A DNA stretch of 64,000 nt, from assembly GCF_000347035.1 (NCBI RefSeq), contig NZ_ANIJ01000047.1, positions 67,501-131,500 of the forward strand. The letters are read 5' to 3'. Shown here one piece after another: positions 24,692-32,915 of the stretch. Origin of the DNA: Leptospira sp. B5-022. Lineage in GTDB: Bacteria; Spirochaetota; Leptospiria; Leptospirales; Leptospiraceae. Both the position numbers and the translations under genes were made by a program. Under the pieces are notes generated by a model that saw only the letters and a list, made by a program, of their open reading frames with translations, did not search any database and was not told where the DNA came from. Numbering within the stretch: the stretch's first letter is position 1; each line of letters begins with the position of its first letter.

Positions 24692-26076
24692 TTTGATCTC
24701 GGACTCTCCAAATACAATAATCGTTCCCGATCTTTTCTGTTCGCATTGATGTTTTTCAGAAAACCTTCGTTAGTGGAATTTTCCAGTAACCTTCTTACCA
24801 AATAAGCCATACCGGGGATCACTTCTCCGATAGGGGAATATTCTCTGACTGAGATTCCTAAACTGCGAATCGCCTTCTTGTATGAGTCCCCCATTCCGTA
24901 TAACATTTGTACTTCGAAAAAGTTTTCCGGGACGGAATATTCCGCCGCTCTTACGAATGCGGATGAAAGACTCCTTATATTATGAGAACCGAATGCAGGT
25001 CGAATATGAGGGTAGGACTTCAATAAGAGTAACGAACATTCTTCATAGTTTTTATCCGTATCCGATTTTATGAGAAAAACGGGAGGTTCCCAGCCTTTTT
25101 GAGCCGACTGTGTCATCTCATATTCCCAATAAGCGCCTTTGACCAAACGAACGGTTATCGGGTATTTTCTTTTTTTGGAATATTCAATTACTTTTTGCAG
25201 GTCTTTCTGGGATGATTTCAGATAAGCTTGAACCACGATCCCAAAATGTGGATACTCTTGGAACTCGGGCTCTGCAAAGATGCGGAACGCTGTATCCATT
25301 ATGATATCCTTGGTCTCGTACTGTTCCATATCCAGATTAATAAAAACATTTTTGGTAACTGCTGAGTGCAGGATCGGCCGTAACTTCTCCATTAAATGAG
25401 TCACGGAAGATTCATGCGCGAGTGGGTCTAATTGGGAATAAAGAGATGAACATTTTACGGAAACGTTTCCGGTAGGCTCTCCGGGAAATTGTTTTTTTCG
25501 TATTTCTGAAAGTTCTTTGTCCTTGGAAACTTCTTCCAATAAAAGTAAGTATTCGGAGATATATCGTTCCGCTTCCTTTTCGGAAAGTACAGCTTCTCCC
25601 AATATATCTATAGTGGAAGAGATCCCTTTTCTGTATCTATCGATGATCTTTTTACGATCCGAGCCGTAGGTCCTTCCTAAGATAAAAAATTTTGCGGTCA
25701 ATTGAATCCCGATCTTTGCGCCTAACGCAACGAATACGGAACTGAGTCGATTGGATAAAAATATGGAAAGAAGTAATATTATCCATTTAGGAAGTTCCGT
25801 AGTAGTTTCGATAAAATAGATCCGGATATAACGTGCAATAGAAGAAAGAGAACCGAGGCTCGGAAATAGATCTGCGAATCGAAACGCCTGAAGTTTTAAT
25901 AGTGGCCGATTTTCCAGGAACAAAAGACTTTTGGAGAATAGTCTATATTCACTAAAAAGACCATCTTCGTAGGCATCGCTTAGGCGAAATAATTCCCTTC
26001 CTTTTTCTAGGATCCTATCTTGCAGATCGAAGGAAGAAGGAATTGTTTGGTGTTCGTTATCTTCTGTCGCCTTCAT
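24688..26076 (-). CDS. Proline dehydrogenase
   Basis: This FAD enzyme of about 462 residues oxidises proline to P5C, feeding the next gene. The PRODH barrel motifs are present: VSVKCSSLYSQLDPL, FINLDMEQYETKDIIMDTAF, FGIVVQAYLKSSQKD, ITVRLVKGAYWEYE (substrate and FAD contact) and FEVQMLYGMGDSYKKA. ATG at 26076 is preferred; an in-frame TTG at 26178 would add 34 poorly conserved residues. It overlaps the dehydrogenase gene by 4 bp, so the pair is one operon. A moderately long helical N-terminal region precedes the barrel, as in monofunctional PRODH of this group. Confidence 0.92.
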   Translation of the reverse strand: MKATEDNEHQTIPSSFDLQDRILEKGRELFRLSDAYEDGLFSEYRLFSKSLLFLENRPLLKLQAFRFADLFPSLGSLSSIARYIRIYFIETTTELPKWIILLLSIFLSNRLSSVFVALGAKIGIQLTAKFFILGRTYGSDRKKIIDRYRKGISSTIDILGEAVLSEKEAERYISEYLLLLEEVSKDKELSEIRKKQFPGEPTGNVSVKCSSLYSQLDPLAHESSVTHLMEKLRPILHSAVTKNVFINLDMEQYETKDIIMDTAFRIFAEPEFQEYPHFGIVVQAYLKSSQKDLQKVIEYSKKRKYPITVRLVKGAYWEYEMTQSAQKGWEPPVFLIKSDTDKNYEECSLLLLKSYPHIRPAFGSHNIRSLSSAFVRAAEYSVPENFFEVQMLYGMGDSYKKAIRSLGISVREYSPIGEVIPGMAYLVRRLLENSTNEGFLKNINANRKDRERLLYLESPRSK

Positions 26077-26252
26077 TCTAATGTATTCCGATCCCGACGG
26101 TTCCGGTTGAAAAAACTTCTTCTCCGGATTTTTGCCATGCGAACCTTTCGGAAAAGCTTTTGCATCCACTATTCCCAAATCAAATATTACGAGTTGGAAA
26201 AAAGGACGACCTTTTACGATGAAAATCAGTCAAAGTTCGGTAGGCCAACCCG

Positions 26253-27449
26253 ATGAATATCCTATCACATTCTACCACAAACTTTTATAAGGAGCTTCCG
26301 GAGATTTCCCAATTTTCGGAAGTTACCGACAGTAAACATTATAGAAAGGTCCCCGAAGATTGGATCGTAATCGTTACGGATATCGTAAAATCCACGGAAG
26401 CGATCTTAGAAGGCAGATATAAGGATGTGAATATGGCAGGGGGACTGACCTTGATGGGGATCACGAATCTTCTCAAGGACATGGAGTTTCCGTTTTTTTT
26501 CGGCGGGGACGGTGTGACCATCTTGCTTCCCGGTTCTAGATTAAGGGAAATCCAGGACATTCTTGCTGATACGAGAGAATTCGTAAGAGATTATTTTAAG
26601 TTGGATCTTCGGATCGGGTTTGTGCCTGTTTCCGATATTTACGAAGCGGGTTATAGTCTGACTATGGCCAAACTTAGGATCTCTAAACATTATACACAGG
26701 CTGTTTTAGGGGGAACAGGTGTGGCTTACGCTGAGATTAAGATCAAAGAACCGGACTCTCAGTATTTAACAGATAATTCTTATATTCCGAATATTCGCGC
26801 TGATTTTTCAGGATTTACGTGTAGATGGAAAGATATCCAAAGTCCAAAAGGGGAAATGGTCGCTCTTATCGTTAAGATCAATTCGACTTCCGATTCGGAA
26901 GCTGCAAAAACTCTCTCCGGTTTACTTTCCTTGATCGATTCTTTGTACGGTTCCGAGAGGGAATATCATCCCTTGAGAGAAGAAAATCTGATCATAGAAC
27001 ATTCTTCTTCGGTTTTGAATAAGGAAGCTATCGCTTCTTCCAAAGGAAACAGTATATTAAAAAAATTGTATCTTTGGAAAATTAAATTCGAAACTTACGG
27101 TGCGGAACTCGCGATCCGTTGGAATCTCCCTTTAAAAGCGTTTCACTATAAACTCAATAAGTTGAAAAATTATCAGATTATCTCTTCCGATTTTAGGAAA
27201 TTCGACGGAACGTTCAAAATGGTATTTGCTACGGATACCGCGGATAGAAAAAAATTAGAGTCAAGTTTAGCGGAGGCGGAGAAGGCGGGAAAATTACATT
27301 TTGGGATCCATATCTCGGATAGAGCCTTGATGACCTGTCTATTACACGCGGGAACGGAAAGAGAAGTCCATTTTATAGATGGGGCAGGCGGAGGTTACGC
27401 CTTGGCTGCCACAGTCCTTAAGAAAAAATTGCAAGCAGTCGGCGTATAG
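26253..27449 (+). CDS. DUF3095 family protein with cyclase-like metal motifs
   Basis: This 398-residue protein matches the DUF3095 family. Its first 180 residues resemble a class III nucleotide cyclase domain: WIVIVTDIVKSTEAI (TDIVxST, first metal Asp, about 38-50) and FFFGGDGVTILLPG (second metal Asp, about 86-99). The second half contains a helix-turn-helix-like part, VLNKEAIASSKGNSIL, and FHYKLNKLKNYQIISSDF. Cyclase activity has not been assigned to the family, and the substrate-specifying residues are not evident here. It is divergent from the proline pair and convergent with the RND gene with a 6-bp gap. Confidence 0.85.
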   Translation: MNILSHSTTNFYKELPEISQFSEVTDSKHYRKVPEDWIVIVTDIVKSTEAILEGRYKDVNMAGGLTLMGITNLLKDMEFPFFFGGDGVTILLPGSRLREIQDILADTREFVRDYFKLDLRIGFVPVSDIYEAGYSLTMAKLRISKHYTQAVLGGTGVAYAEIKIKEPDSQYLTDNSYIPNIRADFSGFTCRWKDIQSPKGEMVALIVKINSTSDSEAAKTLSGLLSLIDSLYGSEREYHPLREENLIIEHSSSVLNKEAIASSKGNSILKKLYLWKIKFETYGAELAIRWNLPLKAFHYKLNKLKNYQIISSDFRKFDGTFKMVFATDTADRKKLESSLAEAEKAGKLHFGIHISDRALMTCLLHAGTEREVHFIDGAGGGYALAATVLKKKLQAVGV

Positions 27450-27455
27450 TCATTT

Positions 27456-30400
27456 TTAATCTTTTTCCAACCAATAGTAGAATGCGGGTAATAATACCAG
27501 GGTTAGGATCGTGGAAGAAAAAATCCCTCCTATCACAACTGTGGCCAGAGGTTTCTGGACTTCCGCCCCTAACCCTGTTCCGAACGCCATTGGAATAAAA
27601 CCGAAAGAAGCGACTAACGCAGTCATGACTACCGGGCGTATCCGACTGACTGCACCTTCTAGTACCGCTTCTTTTACTCCGAGTTTACTTTCTTCTCGGA
27701 TCCGATCGATCGTGTATAATTTTACGAGTCCGTTTAAGACTGCAATTCCCGAAAGAGCGATACACCCTACGAATGCGGATACGCTTAAGTCCATACCCCT
27801 TAGAAATAGGAACCAGATCCCTCCGGTCAAGGCAAAAGGAACGCAGAAAAACACCAGCAGTGCCTGCTTGATCGATCTGAGTCCCAAGTAAAGAACGGTA
27901 AAGATCATGAATAATGTGGCAGGAATGATTACCGATAATTTTTCTTTTGCATGGGAAAGATTTTCTATCTGCCCTCCCCAGAAAATGGAATATCCATTAG
28001 GGATCTGTAATTTGGAGACCTGAGTGACCGCTTCCTTATAAAATCCTTCCAAGTCCCTGCCTCTTAAGTTTACGGAAACAGCCACAAATCTTCTGGATCT
28101 ATTCCTGGAAATGGTCATGACCTTCTCTTTTTTTTGGATGGAAGCCAATAGTCGGATCGGCACAGTTCCTCCGTCTTCCGTTCCGACGGTGATATCTCCT
28201 ATTTCAGATTCTCTGTTCCGAAATTCTTCCGAGAGCCGGATCTTAATGGGAAATCTGACTTCTTCCTCGTAAAATCCGCCTAACTCGAATCCGCTCATGG
28301 AACTTTCCAACACTGAGTTAAATAAAGGTAAGGAGATATTATAATATTTTAGTTTTGTGCTATCCGGGATTACATCGATTACATTCGATTTTCTTAATGC
28401 CATGATCGGATCTAACTCGACTTCCGCCGCACCGGGGATCTTTTCTAGGGTATTTTTCAATTCTTCTTGGAGTCTGAGCAAAACGTTCAGATCCTTTCCT
28501 AAGATCCTAACACTTATATCAGCTCTGCTTCCTTCCAATAATTCGTTAAATCTGGCTTCTAACGGTTGGCTTAACGTCAGTTCCGATTCCGGGAATTTTT
28601 CTTTTACCGATGCTTCGATCTTATCCAAAAATTTTTCCCAAGTTCTTTTTTCTAAAAGATCCGGTAGTATATCCTTTTTTAGAATGATGAATGTATCCGC
28701 ATTAAATGGTCCCATCGGATCGTTCGCGACCGAACTAGTTCCGATCCTAGAAAATACACTTTCGACTTCCGGCATTTTCCCTAGGAAAAGTTCAAGTTCT
28801 TTTTGCTCTCGTAAACTTTCTTCCAATCCCGTGTTCCCATTTCTGACTATGACCAACATCAGATCACCTTCCGTTAATTTAGGAAGGAATACCGTTCCCA
28901 TTCTGAAATATATCAGAAGTGTCGCAGCGAAAAAAATTAGGGAATATAGAATGATCTTACGAGGTTGGTCTAAGATCTTCGGTAATTTTTCGGCATACCA
29001 ATTTACGATCTTGCTGTCTTTTTTCCGACTATGCGTTCCTAAATTTTTGGGCGATAGGAAGAAGTATAATAGAGGAGGAAGAAGGAAAACTGCTAAGAAT
29101 AAACTAAAACCTAAAGCGAGAAGGACTGTCTCCGCCATAGGCCGGAACATTCTTCCGGGGATCCCATCCAAGGTTAGGATCGGGACATAGACCAACATGA
29201 TCACCAAGATCCCGAAAGATACGGGCTTTAGTACTTCCAAAGAAGAATCTAAGATCATCTTTCTCTTTTCTTCTTTGTTTGAGAATTTTCCGGTCTCAAA
29301 TTTGGAGAGAACATTCTCCGTAATTACTATGGACGCATCCACCAAAAGTCCAAAATCGATCGCTCCCAGGCTCATTAGGTTGGCAGAGATCCCGAAAAAT
29401 CTCATACAAACGGAAGCGAGTAACATAGAACCCGGAATGATGAATGCTACGATCAAGGACGCTCTCAAGTTGAATAATATTAGAAAAAGTGTAAGTATTA
29501 CTAAGATCGCACCTTCTCCCAGGTTTTTTAGGACCGTTTTGATGGTGGACTGTATTAAGAAGGATCTTTCCAATAGGATCCTCACTTTCACATTTTCCGG
29601 CAGGCTGAGATTTGAGACTGCCTTATGGAGATCTTCGTTTACTTTATAACTGTTTTCTCCTTTTAGCATTAAGGCTGTACCGAGTACGATCTCTTTTCCG
29701 TTGGAACTTGCCCCTCCCAATCTCGGTGTGCCGTGTTCGTTTACATCAGCTATATCCGAGACTCTTACGGATCCGCCTGTCAGAGTCCTTCTGACTGAAA
29801 TGGCGGAAATTTCATTTAGATTTTTTTTAAGACCGTAAGCTCTTACGATGGAGATCTTTCCTGAGTTCTCTATAAATCCACCGCCGAAACTTTCTCCAAT
29901 GGTGGCAATGTCTCGTATGATCTGATCGATAGAAAGTCCCCAACGTTTCATACGGTTCGGATCTAGATCTATATGGATCTCTTTTTCGTAACCACCGTTG
30001 GAATCCACTTCCACGATCCCGGGAACCATCGCTTTGATCTGGGGGCGAACCACGTAATCCTGGACCGTCCTTAAAAATAAAAGTTTTTTCTCTTCGGGAA
30101 GTCTGTCTAGTTCGGAGTTCGGAACCGCTTCTACCGAGTAAAAAAATATTTCTCCAAGCCCTGTAGTATTCGGAACGATTGTGGGGGTTACACCGGGAGG
30201 AAGTTTTTCCTTAGCGCTGGATATCCTTTCCGCTACCATTGCCCTTGCTTGATAAATATCCGTAGTTTCCTTGAAGATCAGAGATATATTAGATAAACCG
30301 AATTTAGATACGGACCGAACGTCGATCAGATTCGGTAGCCCTAAAAGTTCCGTTTCTAGGGGAAAAGTGATCACCTTCTCCACTTGTTCCGGATCCAAGG

Positions 30401-30563
30401 AGCCGGTATCCGTAGTGACGATCACTTGCACATTTGTGATATCCGGCACTGCGTCTATCGGCACTTCGTTTAATGTATAGAAGGAGAATATTAATAAAAA
30501 CGAAACCAGTCCTACTGATAAGAATGGGTTATTTAGGCTGGTATTCAAAAGTCTGGCTAGCAT
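27456..30563 (-). CDS. Heavy-metal efflux RND transporter (CusA/CzcA family)
   Basis: This 1035-residue inner-membrane pump exports metal cations using the proton gradient. HME-RND features are clear: [20 protein letters not shown] at the N-terminus, and in TM4 [20 protein letters not shown] with the acidic residues of the CzcA proton relay. Others are [20 protein letters not shown] and the second-half [15 protein letters not shown]. Length is normal. The start overlaps the TolC gene by 35 bp, so the two are coupled. A membrane fusion protein (CzcB/CusB) is absent from the neighbourhood. The metal (Cu/Ag versus Zn/Co/Cd) is not decided by the sequence I can read. Confidence 0.93.
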   Translation of the reverse strand: MLARLLNTSLNNPFLSVGLVSFLLIFSFYTLNEVPIDAVPDITNVQVIVTTDTGSLDPEQVEKVITFPLETELLGLPNLIDVRSVSKFGLSNISLIFKETTDIYQARAMVAERISSAKEKLPPGVTPTIVPNTTGLGEIFFYSVEAVPNSELDRLPEEKKLLFLRTVQDYVVRPQIKAMVPGIVEVDSNGGYEKEIHIDLDPNRMKRWGLSIDQIIRDIATIGESFGGGFIENSGKISIVRAYGLKKNLNEISAISVRRTLTGGSVRVSDIADVNEHGTPRLGGASSNGKEIVLGTALMLKGENSYKVNEDLHKAVSNLSLPENVKVRILLERSFLIQSTIKTVLKNLGEGAILVILTLFLILFNLRASLIVAFIIPGSMLLASVCMRFFGISANLMSLGAIDFGLLVDASIVITENVLSKFETGKFSNKEEKRKMILDSSLEVLKPVSFGILVIMLVYVPILTLDGIPGRMFRPMAETVLLALGFSLFLAVFLLPPLLYFFLSPKNLGTHSRKKDSKIVNWYAEKLPKILDQPRKIILYSLIFFAATLLIYFRMGTVFLPKLTEGDLMLVIVRNGNTGLEESLREQKELELFLGKMPEVESVFSRIGTSSVANDPMGPFNADTFIILKKDILPDLLEKRTWEKFLDKIEASVKEKFPESELTLSQPLEARFNELLEGSRADISVRILGKDLNVLLRLQEELKNTLEKIPGAAEVELDPIMALRKSNVIDVIPDSTKLKYYNISLPLFNSVLESSMSGFELGGFYEEEVRFPIKIRLSEEFRNRESEIGDITVGTEDGGTVPIRLLASIQKKEKVMTISRNRSRRFVAVSVNLRGRDLEGFYKEAVTQVSKLQIPNGYSIFWGGQIENLSHAKEKLSVIIPATLFMIFTVLYLGLRSIKQALLVFFCVPFALTGGIWFLFLRGMDLSVSAFVGCIALSGIAVLNGLVKLYTIDRIREESKLGVKEAVLEGAVSRIRPVVMTALVASFGFIPMAFGTGLGAEVQKPLATVVIGGIFSSTILTLVLLPAFYYWLEKD

Positions 30564-31818
30564 TGCCCATTACTCCTAAAATGTCTTTTTCGTTCGTGAT
30601 ATAAAGTAGGTTGAGAAGGCTTTCCAAATGGGAAATTTGAGCGTCAAGAACCGCATGATGTGTTTCGTGTAACTGGTTTTCTAGTTCCAAGTAGCTGATA
30701 AGTTGAATTCTTCCTCTTTTGAACTCCATATCCGCGAAGTTCAGATCACGGTCGATACGATCCAATTGGGCCAGATCATAAAGTCTCAAGTTGATCTTGG
30801 ATTGTTCATAGTCCAAAAACGATTGATTAAAGGAAGTTTGTATTAAGTTTTCCTGATATATTAGTCGATCCTGCTTTGACCTCATGTTGGTCTCGGCAGA
30901 TGCCACTTTATTTTGAAATTGGTCCCAAACAGGGATCCTGAATTTCAATCCGAAATCGTAAAATCGGTTGGCAACCCCGGATTTATCCTCTCCGATCTGG
31001 CTGGTTATGGAATAATCCGGATATTTTTCCAAGTTTGCTAATCTGAGTTCCGTTCTGGCCTTATCCAATTCTCCTCTTGCGGCAAGAATAGACGGATTTT
31101 GAGAAACCGCCTTCTTTTCCAGTTCCTTTCGATCGAATTTTACTCCGGATCGAAAATATGGGATTTTCAGGTTCGGTACGGATTCTTGTCTTAAATACAA
31201 GTTTAAGGATTCGTAATCTTTTGCGGCTCCCAATTCAAGATCGTTAAAATGTTTCCGCAGAGCTAGGATTTTGGTTTCTATGATGAATAGGTCCGTTTTT
31301 GCCTGAGGAGTGAAGAAGGGCCTCGCTTTGATATAACTTTCTATCAAGGAAAGTCTCTTAAGTCTTTCTTTTACGTGATTTTTCTTATCCGCTGCCACTA
31401 AGTAACGATAGGCGAATTTGATCGAGCTGAGTCGGATGGAATTATAGGCTTCTATTTGTTGGATCTCTTTGATCTTGGAATCATTATCCACCAAAAGTTG
31501 TTTGAGCTCTTTCCTCCCTGGAAAATAAATAGGCTGCTCGATTTGTACGGCATATTCCGCACCGGATTCGTCTGCTGCCTTTCTCTGACCGTAGTCGAGA
31601 TACACGGAAGGGTTTTGTGTCCTACCTTCCTGTTTCCTTTTATAAAAAAGGCTTTCTAAATCGGAATGGATCGCGGTAAGCATAGGAGAATTTTTCTCCG
31701 CGATTGTCATAATTGAATTTAAGTCTAATTCTTTTCCGGGATCATTCTCCGATGCCTGAACTGGGAGGAATAATATCCAAAAAATAGATAAAAATACGGG
31801 TATATAAGAAAAGCGCAC
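30529..31818 (-). CDS. TolC family outer-membrane channel (CzcC-like)
   Basis: This 429-residue outer-membrane factor is for the RND pump. A signal peptide, [19 protein letters not shown], is followed by the long alternating helical repeats of the TolC fold: [20 protein letters not shown] and, in the second half, [19 protein letters not shown] and [14 protein letters not shown]. The CzcC subgroup is suggested by the position and the metal-type partner. It overlaps the pump gene by 35 bp. A 12-bp inverted repeat lies 6 bp upstream of its start and probably contains its promoter or operator. Confidence 0.9.
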   Translation of the reverse strand: MRFSYIPVFLSIFWILFLPVQASENDPGKELDLNSIMTIAEKNSPMLTAIHSDLESLFYKRKQEGRTQNPSVYLDYGQRKAADESGAEYAVQIEQPIYFPGRKELKQLLVDNDSKIKEIQQIEAYNSIRLSSIKFAYRYLVAADKKNHVKERLKRLSLIESYIKARPFFTPQAKTDLFIIETKILALRKHFNDLELGAAKDYESLNLYLRQESVPNLKIPYFRSGVKFDRKELEKKAVSQNPSILAARGELDKARTELRLANLEKYPDYSITSQIGEDKSGVANRFYDFGLKFRIPVWDQFQNKVASAETNMRSKQDRLIYQENLIQTSFNQSFLDYEQSKINLRLYDLAQLDRIDRDLNFADMEFKRGRIQLISYLELENQLHETHHAVLDAQISHLESLLNLLYITNEKDILGVMGNASQTFEYQPK

Positions 31819-31824
31819 GATAAC

Positions 31825-31858
31825 CTCACATTATAAAAACAAAATATTATAATGTGAG
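31825..31858 (-). promoter_or_regulatory. Perfect 12-bp inverted repeat before the TolC-RND genes
   Basis: CTCACATTATAA (31825-31836) and TTATAATGTGAG (31847-31858) are exact reverse complements around a 10-nt centre. Each arm carries a TATAAT hexamer on one strand. The site fills the 42-bp gap between the small upstream gene and the TolC gene. It lacks a U-run on the minus strand, so an operator for a metal-responsive repressor, overlapping a -10 box, is more likely than a terminator. Confidence 0.6.
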
Positions 31859-31860
31859 AT

Positions 31861-32220
31861 CTAGATTAAAATTCTGACGTAAGAGAGATGGGTAAGTGTT
31901 TCCGAGTTGGAAAGTTTTTCGAATTTGATTTGAAAGGGGAAGAACGACCAAATACGCACCAGAGCCCCTAAACTCATTCTGAAATGTTCGAAAACTTGGA
32001 CAGGAAAGGATAGAATGGAGCGGGAGTCCTCTATTTCCTTTTTGATGGAAACAAGATCCCAATCACATACGGGACCACTGTCCCGGTTTTGGTCCTGATG
32101 GCAAGGGGAGGAGTCGGAAGTACCGGCTTCGATCTCGCAAAAAGGGCCGCAATTGAACGCAGGCACGAGAATAGAAAGTAAGGCGCAAGCCACCAGGACT
32201 TTCAAGGATCTCGATTTCAT
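31861..32220 (-). CDS. Small cysteine-containing exported protein upstream of the efflux genes
   Basis: This 119-residue protein is read from ATG at 32220. The signal-like N-terminus KVLVACALLSILVPAFNCGPFC is given here in parts: basic KSRSLK, hydrophobic VLVACALLSILVPAF, then NCGPFC. Two more cysteines follow (SPCHQDQ, PVCDWD), giving a Cys/His-rich segment at about 22-50. The rest is unremarkable. Small Cys/His-rich exported proteins are often found at the head of metal efflux operons, and this one precedes the TolC-RND pair by 42 bp. A metal-binding role is inference. No named family is recognised. Confidence 0.65.
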   Translation of the reverse strand: MKSRSLKVLVACALLSILVPAFNCGPFCEIEAGTSDSSPCHQDQNRDSGPVCDWDLVSIKKEIEDSRSILSFPVQVFEHFRMSLGALVRIWSFFPFQIKFEKLSNSETLTHLSYVRILI

Positions 32221-32315
32221 TCTTCCAGAGTAACAGTCGGCCCGAGAAAGTAAATTGAAAAAACCGTATATAGGCCCCATCGGGCCTGTTTGATTTTTAT
32301 CAGTATCTGTAGAAT

Positions 32316-32831
32316 TTAGCGGGAGCGGACCTTCTTCTTTTTTGCCGCAACTTTACGTTTAACTGAAGTCTTCTTAACAAGACGTTTGACTGACTTTTTG
32401 CGAGCCGCTTTTTTCTTTGTGATCGATCTCTTGGAGGAGGAGACTTTCGATTTTGTCACCTTCTTCTTTGGAATACTTTTCTTTTTGGGAATTGTTCTCT
32501 TTTTTAAAGAAGAAGCTTTATTTGCTTCCGCCAAAGATTTTCTGAACCAGAAAATCAGATCTTCGTCGTCTTCTAAAACTTCTTCCGGAACCTCCCAATA
32601 GGAAACGCGGACCATTTTTCCGTCTTTACCCGTGTAAGTGAATGGGGTCATTCCCGAAGATTCGTACTCAGCTTGGTTGGATTCTCCCACTCTGAAATAC
32701 AATCGATCCTTGATGACCATCGCAAAGATCTGTGATCCGGAATAGATCCCGAAACCTCCGAACATATTTTTATAAGATAAGGGACCGCAGACTTTTAATC
32801 TATCTTGGACATGTGTAAGGAAAGAACTCAT
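32316..32831 (-). CDS. TfoX N-terminal domain protein with lysine-rich tail
   Basis: This 171-residue protein has a TfoX/Sxy N-terminal domain in residues 1-100: LKVCGPLSYKNMFGGFGIYS, FAMVIKDRLYFRVG, and MVRVSYWEVPEEVLEDDEDL. The last 65 residues are almost only Lys, Arg, Ser, Thr, Ala and Val in repeats such as KKKSIPKKKVTKSK and KKKAARKKS, like histone H1 or Hc1 tails. TfoX proteins influence competence or supercoiling-linked genes in other bacteria. With this tail the protein probably binds DNA without sequence specificity; that is inference. Confidence 0.88.
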   Translation of the reverse strand: MSSFLTHVQDRLKVCGPLSYKNMFGGFGIYSGSQIFAMVIKDRLYFRVGESNQAEYESSGMTPFTYTGKDGKMVRVSYWEVPEEVLEDDEDLIFWFRKSLAEANKASSLKKRTIPKKKSIPKKKVTKSKVSSSKRSITKKKAARKKSVKRLVKKTSVKRKVAAKKKKVRSR

Positions 32832-32915
32832 AGGCAGGGGATTGTCTCCCGGTACAATAAATTGACAAGAAAAAATCCAACTAAAGAAGCCTCGGGAATA
32901 AAAATCCGATAATAT

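Noticed and set aside
28357..29649. Long open frames on the plus strand opposite the RND pump gene
   Set aside because: They are antisense shadows of a gene with unmistakable RND motifs.
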